Source: Paulinella micropora
Taxonomy: Eukaryota; Cercozoa; Imbricatea; Euglyphida; Paulinellidae
Assembly (NCBI GenBank): GCA_019918135.1
Contig: WBZZ01001481.1
Span: 42,501 to 93,089 of the forward strand
Direction: 5' to 3'
Length of the DNA: 50,589 bases
Within the stretch, counting starts at the first letter, position 1. Every line of letters begins with the position of its first letter. Under the pieces are notes generated by a model. It was not told the DNA's origin. It ran no database searches and was given only the letters and a program-made list of their open reading frames with translations. The position numbers were made by a program, and so were the translations under genes. Positions 19,325-27,576 of the stretch are shown in pieces.

Positions 19325-19685
19325 AGCCTAGAAACTCTAGGCATACAACAATTCGGCCCGCTAAATTTCCTGTGTCAATATTTCCGCTGTCAGTTTCAAG
19401 GACTTTAAATGTATATTGTCCGTCAGTCCATCCGACAACACCCAAATTATACCCGAGATTTGAAATGTTTGCTGTGGTGCTATCCGCAAATGTTTCAATA
19501 ATTCCAATTCTATCCATGTAAAGAATTCTGGTTTTTGTCTCTGTCTGGTCGTTCATATAGTGGATAAATTTTACATTCATTTTGGTGGGTGTGAATGACA
19601 TTTGAATATTTTTATTAAATGTTTTGCTTCCTCCAGCAAAATCATTGCTCAGAAAAATAATCTTTTGGTATTTGAACTCACTCAT
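19323..19685 (-). CDS. Hypothetical virion-module protein, 120 aa
   Basis: ATG at 19685, TGA overlapping U4. Predicted beta-rich: FKYQKIIFLSNDFAGGSKTF, MSFTPTKMNVKFIHYMND, ILYMDRIGIIETF, TFKVLETDSGNI, RIVVCLEFLG. No membrane segment. A short all-beta protein alone in a compartment between two punctuation units suggests a structural or capsid-associated role (inferred). Not recognised. Confidence 0.6.
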   Translation of the reverse strand: MSEFKYQKIIFLSNDFAGGSKTFNKNIQMSFTPTKMNVKFIHYMNDQTETKTRILYMDRIGIIETFADSTTANISNLGYNLGVVGWTDGQYTFKVLETDSGNIDTGNLAGRIVVCLEFLG

Positions 19686-19712
19686 AAATTATATAATATA
19701 TGATATAAAAAA

Positions 19713-19961
19713 ATGATTTTAATATTCTTGTTTATGTGGTCTGTGTTAGGTAGGACTGCCTGCGACTTTTACTCACGGGTCAGTGAGAAAAAAAATGAGA
19801 GTTGTGCTTATTGTATTCAGAAAGGAATAGAAACAAAATTTAAATGTGTGTATAAGCCAATGTCAGATTGGTATGTTAGTTTTGATGAAGCCATTCCTTT
19901 AATGTGCTCAAATGATGATATGTGGTATATGACACATATATACGAATGTTCATTTCTTTGA
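19713..19961 (+). CDS. Small secreted or membrane-anchored Cys-rich protein
   Basis: 82 aa, ATG at 19713, divergent from the 120-aa gene 27 bp away and the only plus-strand gene inside the virion module. MILIFLFMWSVLGRTACDFY looks like a signal peptide or short anchor; the rest has five further Cys (CAYC, FKCVYK, LMCSNDD, YECSFL), suited to disulphides. Its TGA overlaps U5. No family recognised. Short, so coding status is moderately sure. Confidence 0.5.
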   Translation: MILIFLFMWSVLGRTACDFYSRVSEKKNESCAYCIQKGIETKFKCVYKPMSDWYVSFDEAIPLMCSNDDMWYMTHIYECSFL

Positions 19962-20097
19962 TATTTGAGAATTGCGCTTCGTGCTACGCACTCTCGCTAT
20001 GGATTCAACTTGTTGAATCTATAATCTCAAACATCGTTTTTATACTTTAATGGTGGACGATGTTTTACGAAGGCACGAAGTGCATGAGTAAAATATC
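19960..20097. repeat. Palindromic punctuation unit U5
   Basis: Begins GATATTTGAGAATTGCG and ends GAGTAAAATATC. Left arm GTGC-TAC-GCAC plus GATTCAACTTGTTGAATC; right arm GCAC-GAA-GTGC; central stem AAACATCG/CGATGTTT. Both edges carry stop codons: TGA of the 82-aa plus-strand gene (19959-19961) and TGA of the minus-strand membrane protein (20096-20098). Confidence 0.9.
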
Positions 20098-20444
20098 ATT
20101 TCTTTGAAGAAGGTGATGGAAGGCAAATGCCAATCAATAGTGTTAGGATTCCGACATAAGTATTAGCAACCTCACAAGGCAAGTTCTTTTCAGATAGCCT
20201 TACGATACAAAGGGTTATAATGGAGATAATGATACCCATTTGAAATAAGTATTTAATAAGTCTGCTGTCAGTTGGTCTGGTTTTTATACAACAATTCCAG
20301 TTATCTTCCAATTCGTGCTCTACTTTTTTTTCCTCAGTCTTTAGTTCTACTTCAAGAACACGAGACTTTAATTCTGGAGTTAGTTCGCCATCCATATCCA
20401 TAATAGGCGGTGGTCTATGAAGTCTGGTTGTATTATTGTTTGAC
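20096..20444 (-). CDS. Two-segment membrane protein
   Basis: 115 aa from ATG 20444 (MSNNNTTRLHRPPP); the open frame from 20452 begins with TTG. The start overlaps the end of the fibre gene by 12 bp, which suggests co-expression. Charged N-terminal half (LKSRVLEVELKTEEKKVE), then two hydrophobic segments: YLFQMGIIISIITLCIVRL and VANTYVGILTLLIGICLP, ending PSPSSKK. Similar short proteins with a C-terminal LPSP tail occur in PLVs (from memory). Possibly an inner-membrane or virion membrane protein; function unknown. Confidence 0.65.
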
Positions 20445-23400
20445 ATTATCAAGAACGGCCACTCTTATTTCTGCTAGTTGGTTTGCTTGGTCTTGTAGTA
20501 TATTCATAAGATTTTTATTTTCTTTTTCTAAATTAACTACCTTTTCTGATAATTGTTGAACGGCCTTAATTAACGGGGCTATAAACTCGGAATAACCTAT
20601 ACCATAACCGACATCGCCACTATCAATACATTTAACATCTTCTGGATTAACACTCACACCTTTCAATTCACATTCCTTTCTTTGCTTTGGACACGGAACC
20701 ATAATTGTTTCTTTTATAAAACCACCAAAATCTAGTATATCCATTTCTGTTAGTATTTCTTCTAATTCCTGTGCTATTAAGCCAGTCCTACATTTCTTTT
20801 TGTCATCAATCATACGATAGCAGACTGGATTTAACTTATTAATAAAATCTAAGCCTAAGCATTCCTTTATATCTTCTTTTTTTCTCCTATCAGAATATTG
20901 AATTGGATTAGACAATACCCATAATTGTCCATCGCTCGCTCTTAATGACATTAAAGCAGTATTTGAATTATTCTCCCATATGAACCCACTCGTTGAAGAA
21001 CCATTCACTCTAAATCTAATAGCATAAGAAGTTAATCCTCCACCTCCTCCTGCTGGCGCTGTTCCTCCACTTAATGATTTATTATTCCCAGACTGAGACA
21101 TATAAATCCCCCAGTTTGGATCGGCAACATCCCATACAAATATTCCTCTCGCATTCGTCCCGTCTGTTTGTCCTTGAATTCCTATTTTCGCTCCATTATT
21201 AGTTGTGGTTGTTAGCACCCCAGAATATGTAATTCCCGCATTTGCCGTAATCAATCCTTTTGTCCATAAAGTCCCGTTTAATCCATTCAACGACATCAAC
21301 AATTGTTCCGCAGAATTCTCCCACACAAAACCCATCGTAGCATCATTAGCCACTCTAAAACGAAAAGCATACGAACTAAAATCATTTCCAGAAACCGCCA
21401 AACCATTTGCCAAACTTCTAGTGTTTCCACCTCCGCCAGATGCTGCATAAATCCCCCAACTCGATTAGTCGTATCCCATAAAAATATTCCTTTTGCATTT
21501 GTTCCGTCTGTTATTCCCTGAACTCCTATTTTCGCTCCACTGGCATTCGTTGCTGATGTTAGTGTGCCAGTATATGTAATCCCCGCATTTGCCGTTATTA
21601 ATCCACTCGCCGTTAGTGTCGTCGTTGATATCCCCGCGGTTGAAGTAATTGTCGTTCCTGTTATTGTTCCGCCATTTGTTATATTGTTTGAGTTCATATC
21701 TAAGGCACCATAAAACCGCATACCGCCAGCATTGTTAAAACGGACAATGTCAGACGAAGCACTTTTATTGTCCAAAAGTTTTGAAATATAAAGTCCCGCC
21801 CCTTTTACATCAGATGCTACATTCGTAAATACATAACCTCGTTGGTTCGCGGTTCCGCTTGTAGCAGTATTTAGAGTAAATAAGAAATACTGATAATCTC
21901 CTGATGTCTGTGAAAAGAATATATCTCCTCCATTTTGGTTAATATCCTCGCCCCATTATATGTTATATTTCCTCCATTAGTGATAGTTTGATTATTAAAA
22001 TCGGCATTGTTCGTTAAAGTTAGATATTTTATCACAGTGCTCGCCCCATTAAATGTTTTGCTTCCTGTTATGGTTTGGTCTGTTGATAGTTTTACATTTT
22101 GCCCGTCCAATGTGTCCGCATACCCTTTTGTCGCTCCGTCTGTTGATAATGTCGGAGTTCCAAGGTTGGCTATTTTGCTACTATTACAATCTAGCCCCGA
22201 AGCATTTACCCAACCGACTATCGTCCCGTCAATAATGAAACTTATTTTTTTCGCAGAAATTTCAAAGTTGTAATATGTCGCAGTTTTCATATCCAAACTA
22301 GCAATTGACCCGATATCACTGGTAGAATTGAAAACGATAAATGTACCCTTTGTTGTTGAATTGATTGAATTTCCCGTTATCTCATATTCAACACCACTGC
22401 TATATGTCTTAATTCCTGCTATGGTTTGGTTTCCTGTTAGTTTCACATTTTGCCCGTCTAATGTATCCACATAACTTTTATTTGCTCCGTCAGTTGTTGC
22501 TGATGGTGTGGCTAAGTTGTTATTTTGTTATTATTCAAAGATAGTGTAGTGCCAGATGCGGTTATAATTAAAGTATTACCCGAATATAACTCAACATACG
22601 AACCCGTTATTTGTATCGGATACCAAGTCGCTGTTGCTGTCTTTTGTGCGGCAATCATTCCTATTTTTGTATCAAATGCTATGACAATGCCGTCAAAAGT
22701 AGTAGGATTGGACGAACCACTTACTTCTAAAGTTGATGTAAATTTTTTATTCCCTGCTATGGTTTGGTCTCCTGTTAGTTTAACGACAGAAGCGTCAAGA
22801 GTAGAAACATCCACGCCATCAACCAAATTCACATTTGTTATGCTTTGGCTTTTCATATCAATACCCGCACTAGCATTTATTATGTTGCTGAATGTTTTGG
22901 TTCCTGCTATGGTTTGGTCTCCTGTTATTTTAACCACAGAAGTATCAAGGGCAGAAACATCCACACCATCAACATTACCAACATTTGTAATAGCAAAACC
23001 ACCCATATTTAAACTACCCGTCATAGCCACTGTGCCGTCTTTTGCTAGTTTTGTATCGGTGTATGCTTTTGTTGAAGCATCACCATCGTAGAATGGTGCT
23101 GGAAGTCCGCTGATTGCTGTCGTGCTGTTAAAATTTAAAACACTGTTCGCCAATGTCATTCCGCCCCCTGTTGTTGGAGCAAGAAGTATGGAAGAACCAA
23201 CAATGCTTAGTGGATAGCCCGTTGCTCCACCCGCCTCCGACGAATAAATAGAACCCATATTATTGTTGTAATTGAAGAATAACTTACCTGTATTTAATGG
23301 ATTTGAATCTTTTACACCCAAATAAGTAGTAAATATTTTATTCCCTGTTATGGTTTGGTCTCCTGTTATTGTTTTACCACAGAACTATCAAGAGCCGAAA

Positions 23401-24235
23401 CATCAACACCATCAACATTACCGACATTTGCTACATTAAAACCCCCCATATTTAAATCTCCAAACATCATAGCGAGACCATCCAATCTAAGAAAAGGTGA
23501 GTTTGTGTTTCTCCATTGCCCTGTGCTATAAATGAGTAGTTGGTTATTGGCGGGTGTGCCTGTTATTGTAACATCGCTGTGTGTATCAATTGTTCCATCC
23601 GCGGAAACTTTATCATTATTATCTTCGTGCTCAGATATCCAAGTATCAACATCTTTGGTATTTAGTAAATTAACTCCCGTTATATTCAAATTACCGCCCA
23701 TACTAATGTTGCCTGTTTCATCAACATTTATCGGAAATGTTTTATTGACCCAGTTTATTGAGTTATATGTTAGATAACTATTCATTGCGATTGGTGCTGT
23801 AATGACTACATCTGTGAGTGTATCAATTGAGCCGATTGTTGTATTTCTCCATTTACCATCTACATCATTATATGTTAAGTATTGCCCGACCGTTGGAGCG
23901 GATATGATAGTGTCTATCAAATTGTATAGACTGGTTTGGTGCGGATTACTTGTATTGCTTCTGTGTTGAGTTGAGGCTTTGACTTCGTCGTTGTCCCTCA
24001 CTCGTTGCTCTGTATAGTATAGATTTTTTCCTTCTTTTATGTCTGCAGTTGATTTTAAAGCGAGACGTGTGTCAAAGCGGTCGTCAGTGTAATAAAGATT
24101 TATGGGGTCGGAATCTTCTGGCACTCTGTCTGTATTCAGACCGACTATGTTTGTGTTGGTAAGGTCTAAGTTAAGTATGTTTAGACTATCAACAGCCAAC
24201 TCATTAAGGCCAAGTAATGATTTATATTGCGACAT
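20433..24235 (-). pseudogene. Tailspike-like fibre with C-terminal S74 chaperone domain, four frameshifts
   Basis: ATG at 24235 (MSQYKSLLGLNELAVDSLN), directly after unit U6. Five open segments (24235-23366, 23321-22512, 22470-21871, 21775-21296, 21413-20433) follow each other without loss of coding signal, about 1265 codons in all. Each shift equals one missing base, three of them in clear A or G runs. The middle consists of phage-fibre-type repeats (GDQTIAGTKTF, DGVDVSALD, ITGNK). The C-terminal about 150 residues begin SDRRKKEDIKECLGLDFI and include RTGLIAQELEEIL and GIGYSEFIAPLIKAVQQL, the intramolecular chaperone (peptidase S74) that self-cleaves after trimer folding, followed by a coiled coil. 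Likely host attachment. Confidence 0.85.
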
Positions 24236-24236
24236 A

Positions 24237-24358
24237 GATATTTTAGAATTGCGCTTCGTGCTGTCGCACTCTCGCTTATTCTAAAACATCGGAAAAAATT
24301 TGAAGAAAAAATTAATTGGAAACGATGTTTTGTGATGACGAAGTCAGAACAAAATATC
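24237..24358. repeat. Palindromic punctuation unit U6
   Basis: Begins GATATTTTAGAATTGCG and ends CAGAACAAAATATC. Left arm GTGC-TGTC-GCAC; right arm TGAC-GAA-GTCA; central stem AAAACATCG/CGATGTTTT approximately. It lies between divergent genes: the fibre ATG is one base to the left and the charged-protein ATG is 57 bp to the right, so here it cannot act as a terminator for either. Confidence 0.9.
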
Positions 24359-24415
24359 AATTATATAATTAAATATTTAATTTTAAAATACTAAAATATA
24401 TTAATCTTAGTATAA

Positions 24416-24844
24416 ATGCCGTCTCCCGAAGCAAGTCGTAAGAACTGGGGTAAGGCTGTGGAAAGTATTAAGAGTAAGAAACAGCAAAAGGTAGAAATAG
24501 CAAAAGAGAAATTAGCAAAGTGTAGAAAGGCTTATGTAGGCGATGATGAAGAGATGGAGGAAAAGATAAACCGCATGGCTGAAATGGGTGTTGCTAATGA
24601 TATCATTAATGGAAAAGACCAAGATGATACGCCAGAAGAAAGCAGTGATAGCGATGAAGAATGTGATTTTACTGATATCATTGCTGAAAAGATGGCTAAG
24701 ATGAAAATAAGAAGAAAGAAAGCGGAAGCAAAGAAGAAAGTAAGTAAAAAGCCTGTGCCTGAGCCTGAGCCTGATGAGAGCGAAAGCGAAAGTGAAGAAA
24801 GTGAAGAGGAAGAGCCGAAGCCTAAATCTAAAAAAGGAAACTGA
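24416..24844 (+). CDS. Highly charged protein, possibly continuing past an in-frame TGA
   Basis: 142 aa from ATG 24416. Lys-rich helical N-terminus (SIKSKKQQKVEIAKEKLAK), an acidic middle (PEESSDSDEECDF) and a Ser/Glu/Lys-Pro tail. The frame stays protein-like after the TGA at 24842-24844 for 32 codons (KKSNISVNVYNQAEKPSKK...) to TAA at 24941-24943, 9 bp before the integrase. So either the stop is a nonsense mutation, is read through, or the extension is chance. Family not recognised. It begins the right plus-strand block. Confidence 0.6.
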   Translation: MPSPEASRKNWGKAVESIKSKKQQKVEIAKEKLAKCRKAYVGDDEEMEEKINRMAEMGVANDIINGKDQDDTPEESSDSDEECDFTDIIAEKMAKMKIRRKKAEAKKKVSKKPVPEPEPDESESESEESEEEEPKPKSKKGN

Positions 24845-24952
24845 AAGAAGTCAAACATATCTGTTAATGTTTATAATCAAGCAGAAAAGCCAAGCAAAAA
24901 GGAAAAAAATAATGATATCGAAAAATGTTTCTTAAAATTCTAATAATATACA

Positions 24953-25941
24953 ATGGATAATAAACATACTCAGCAACAAGAAACTCCTGAGCAGACTGAG
25001 CGAAAAGAAAAACTTGAAGAAGTGGCAGAAATACATTTTCAATCAAAGCCCGCTAAGATATGGAACACGATAACCTCACCAGAAGCAAAACCACTAAGTC
25101 AAGTATTTATTGATTTAATGGATATGTCAAAGGTTGCAACAAAGAAAGGTAATTCTAACTATAATTTTGGATTAGTTGCTATTGATGTATATAGCCGTCG
25201 TGGGTGGATTGAGCCAGTCAAAAATAAAACAACTGGTTATGTCTTAGAAGGGTTAAAAAAAATATTTACTAAAAAAGTTCCTGAAAGAATTACTTCAGAT
25301 AATGGCGGTGAGTTTAAGGGACAAGTCAGTGAATATTTCAGACAAAATAATATTGAACATAGAACTGTCCAAGTAGGCGATCACAGAACAATGGGTATAA
25401 TTGATAGGTTTATTAGAACAATACGAAATGAATTAAACTTAATATGGGAATTTAATGAAAATTTTCAATGGGTTCCTATTATTCATGAGGTTGTTGATGC
25501 TTATAATAAAACATATCATACAACAATAAAGGCTGTACCAATTAATGTTTTTGAAGGAACCGAAAAGAACACTCAGGAAATATACCGAAATCCTTTAATT
25601 AATGAATTCCCTAAGGGTACAAGAGTAAGAAAGGAATTAGAAAGAACTATTTTTTCTAAAGGGGACAAGCAATTCAGTAAAACTATATTCAAGGTTAAGG
25701 GCCGGAAAGGCTTCAAAGTTATACTCAGTGAAGAGGACTTAGTCCGACCGTCAGAATTATTAAAGACTAATGTTGAAGAGCACCATAAAGAAGAAGGACC
25801 GAAAGAGCAATTATCGGACAAAGTAAAACAAATTACTAAAGAGAAAAAAATATTAATTTATTAAAATCATTGGATGTAAAACCGGAAAATATACGGAGCA
25901 GTGCTAGAATTAAAAAGAAAAAAGAGATTATGGATTTATAA
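24953..25941 (+). CDS. int: Retroviral-type (rve) integrase, frameshifted near its C-terminus
   Basis: ATG at 24953. The core has D54 (VFIDLMDM), D116 (ITSDNGGEF) and D151 in GIIDRFIRT, where the third acidic residue of the DDE triad is expected; D instead of E is unusual but is, from memory, seen in mavirus-like integrases. A C-terminal beta module follows (FPKGTRVRKE, KGRKGFKVILSEEDLV). The frame stops at 25864 (303 aa), but a lysine-rich tail (SSARIKKKKEIMDL) continues in the -1 frame to TAA 25941, consistent with a base lost in the A7 run at 25844-25850. The 6-bp target duplication and terminal repeats fit its activity. No zinc-binding N-domain is evident. Confidence 0.88.
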
Positions 25942-25946
25942 TATTT

Positions 25947-26508
25947 TTAATTATTTTTAGTTTGAATGTATTTCTTATGTTTTGCGGTTGTCTCATGAAT
26001 TTCTTTCCCATTTCTCCTTATCGTTGAACCGCATTCACATTTTATTTTTTCTGTATTTAAATCATCATTTGAATGATTAATTCCTTTCATTCTTAATTCG
26101 TGGTTGCTTGATAAAAGATGTCTTGTTTTATATCCTTTTGTTGTCTCTTCACCACATTCACATATAATTTTTTTCTTCATCCATTCCTTATTCCATTCAT
26201 TTTTGTATTGTTGTTTATTTTTGCTTAACTCGTTCATCATTGTATTTTTTCCAAACTTCATATTTAGGTTTTATGTTTTCTTTATAAAATCTATTTGCTT
26301 CCTCTAAGGCTTGTTCCTTATTTCTTTTTCCAAACTCTGAAAAATTAAACCTTTTCTTTTTTATTTTACCTTCTTCACACCATTGAACTACAACGAATTC
26401 GCATGAACCCGTAATTAATTTTGGTCTTGTTTCCTTTATTATATATACTCCTCCCTTTGAAATGTTGATAGGTTGCTCTTTGTGTCTGTCATTTTTATAT
26501 ATAGGATA
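25947..26508 (-). pseudogene. Decayed paralogue of the left-end AP2-like/zinc-finger gene
   Basis: The upstream part, open from 26508 to 26215, has no in-frame ATG but contains EFVVVQWCEEGKIKKKRF, then NKEQALEEANRFYKEN and PKYEVW. These match the same order of segments in the left gene at 6906-7379. The downstream part continues in another frame (26261-25947) with two CxCG...H...H fingers (CECGEETTKGYKTRHLL, CECGSTIRRNGKEIHE). So it lost its start and has a frameshift between 26215 and 26261. It faces inward, as does the left copy, 26 bp from the right terminal repeat. Ends 5 bp from the integrase tail on the other strand. Confidence 0.75.
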
Positions 26509-26533
26509 TTATTCTATGTCTTTAATATGAATA

Positions 26534-26962
26534 TATATGTGTCTTTATTTTATTTATTTAAATAATAATTATTTAAAGGTAGCAGTTTTTCTTTCTTTTG
26601 TCTGTCTGTATTTGTTATAAATAGATAGACGAAATAATGAATAACTGCTCTTAGTGTGGTTAAAAACACTTCTCACAATGTTATATTTTTGACTGAGAAT
26701 TTCTGGTAAAAAAATCCAGACCTCGTCGCCACGGCGCTAGTGCGCTGGTGCGCTGGCGCAGTGGCGCAGAATTTGATAATGACCGAAAGTCTAATCCACG
26801 AAGAAAAATAGAACGAAATTCATAATAAGAGAGATTTTAATGAAATTGTTGTTTTGAACTTAGAGAGAATAGGTAGCCTCAAAACACAATAACGGCTCTT
26901 AGTGTGGTTTGTGCGATGAAACTGCACTGAAACCCTGTGCCCAAGTGGCCCCCTATACTACT
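26534..26962 (-). repeat. Right terminal inverted repeat, 429 bp
   Basis: Reverse complement of the left repeat with four mismatches, ending ...CCTATACTACT directly before the right target duplication. The inner copy of the 22-bp repeat (26640-26661) carries one of the substitutions. The outer copy (26888-26909) is exact. Confidence 0.95.
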
Positions 26963-26968
26963 CATAAA
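26963..26968. repeat. Target-site duplication CATAAA, right copy
   Basis: Exact repeat of 6439-6444 immediately outside the right terminal repeat. Confidence 0.9.
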
Positions 26969-27576
26969 CTCACAGTTTTTTGTGCAAAAGTGGACAAAAA
27001 CACTACAGGAACACATTTCAACACAAAACAAAACAAAATGTAATGAATAAACAACAGACTCAACACAAACATCATGTGGGGTACATATCCGCAAAAAAAG
27101 CACACAACACACCCAAACACAGTCAATTTTGCAAGGGGAAAAAGGGGGATTTGTGTGAAACCCAAGTGTTATGTGTGGGCAAGTAGAAGATGCATGAATT
27201 GCGGTATTTGGTGAAGCGGAGACAACACAAACACAGAAAAACAAGCACGAACACAGCTTTGCTTCCCCAAGGGAGGGGAATTCCTGTCGATGGGCTGCCA
27301 AAAAAAATGCACAAAAAAATAGACGGCCCGGCTATGTAAGGAAAAAACCATGGAAAAGCACGGTAAATACGGGACACAACTTTTCCCAACTTTAAATCAA
27401 TGGTTTGTCAAGACTACTTAATATTTTTTCAAACCAATTGAAGATTCTGAATGCTTGTCACTTGAAATTTAATCTAGTAAATTTTGATGACTCGAATGGC
27501 AAAGCCTACACTCATGAACCGCACAGGGCAATGAACTTACATATGAAAAAAAAAAAAAAAAAAAAAACTTACATTG
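26969..27576. other. Non-coding right flank of the insertion
   Basis: AACA-rich sequence similar in composition to the left flank, ending in an A run of 20 or more bases near 27546. Open frames are present on both strands but have no domain, repeat or composition support. Confidence 0.5.

Larger units (their letters stand above)
6445..26962. mobile_element. Integrated Polinton / Polinton-like virus / virophage-type element, 20,518 bp
   Basis: Both ends are seen: 429-bp inverted repeats beginning AGTAGTATAGGGGGCC and a 6-bp target duplication. The hallmark gene set is present: protein-primed PolB, rve integrase, FtsK/HerA-type packaging ATPase, adenain-like cysteine protease, minor capsid protein and major capsid protein. 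In the transcribed direction the virion genes run ATPase, small basic protein, coiled-coil, protease, minor capsid, major capsid. ATPase-protease-mCP-MCP is also the order known in mavirus. The major capsid protein is short (about 370 aa) and there is a tailspike-type fibre, which points to the PLV side of the group. The exact lineage needs a tree. Several genes are frameshifted and PolB is inverted, so as written the copy is defective. Confidence 0.93.

Noticed and set aside
22525..23091. Plus-strand 188-aa hydrophobic ORF
   Set aside because: Antisense of the repetitive fibre gene.
12420..24358. Punctuation units as ordinary MITEs
   Set aside because: No target duplications are seen, they occur only at gene borders and share codons with the genes, and stems covary. 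Not fully excluded; the genome-wide count would decide.
24532..24858. Minus-strand Ser/Phe-rich ORF
   Set aside because: Antisense of the charged Lys/Glu-rich protein.
6445..26962. Element is a Cafeteria EMALE
   Set aside because: The gene set is similar, but the host flanks are far less GC-rich than I recall for Cafeteria, and the short major capsid protein and S74 fibre do not match what I know of mavirus.
26879..27301. Minus-strand 140-aa Cys-rich ORF across the right end of the element
   Set aside because: It runs from host flank into the terminal repeat, has no domain, and its frame would not exist at the left end.
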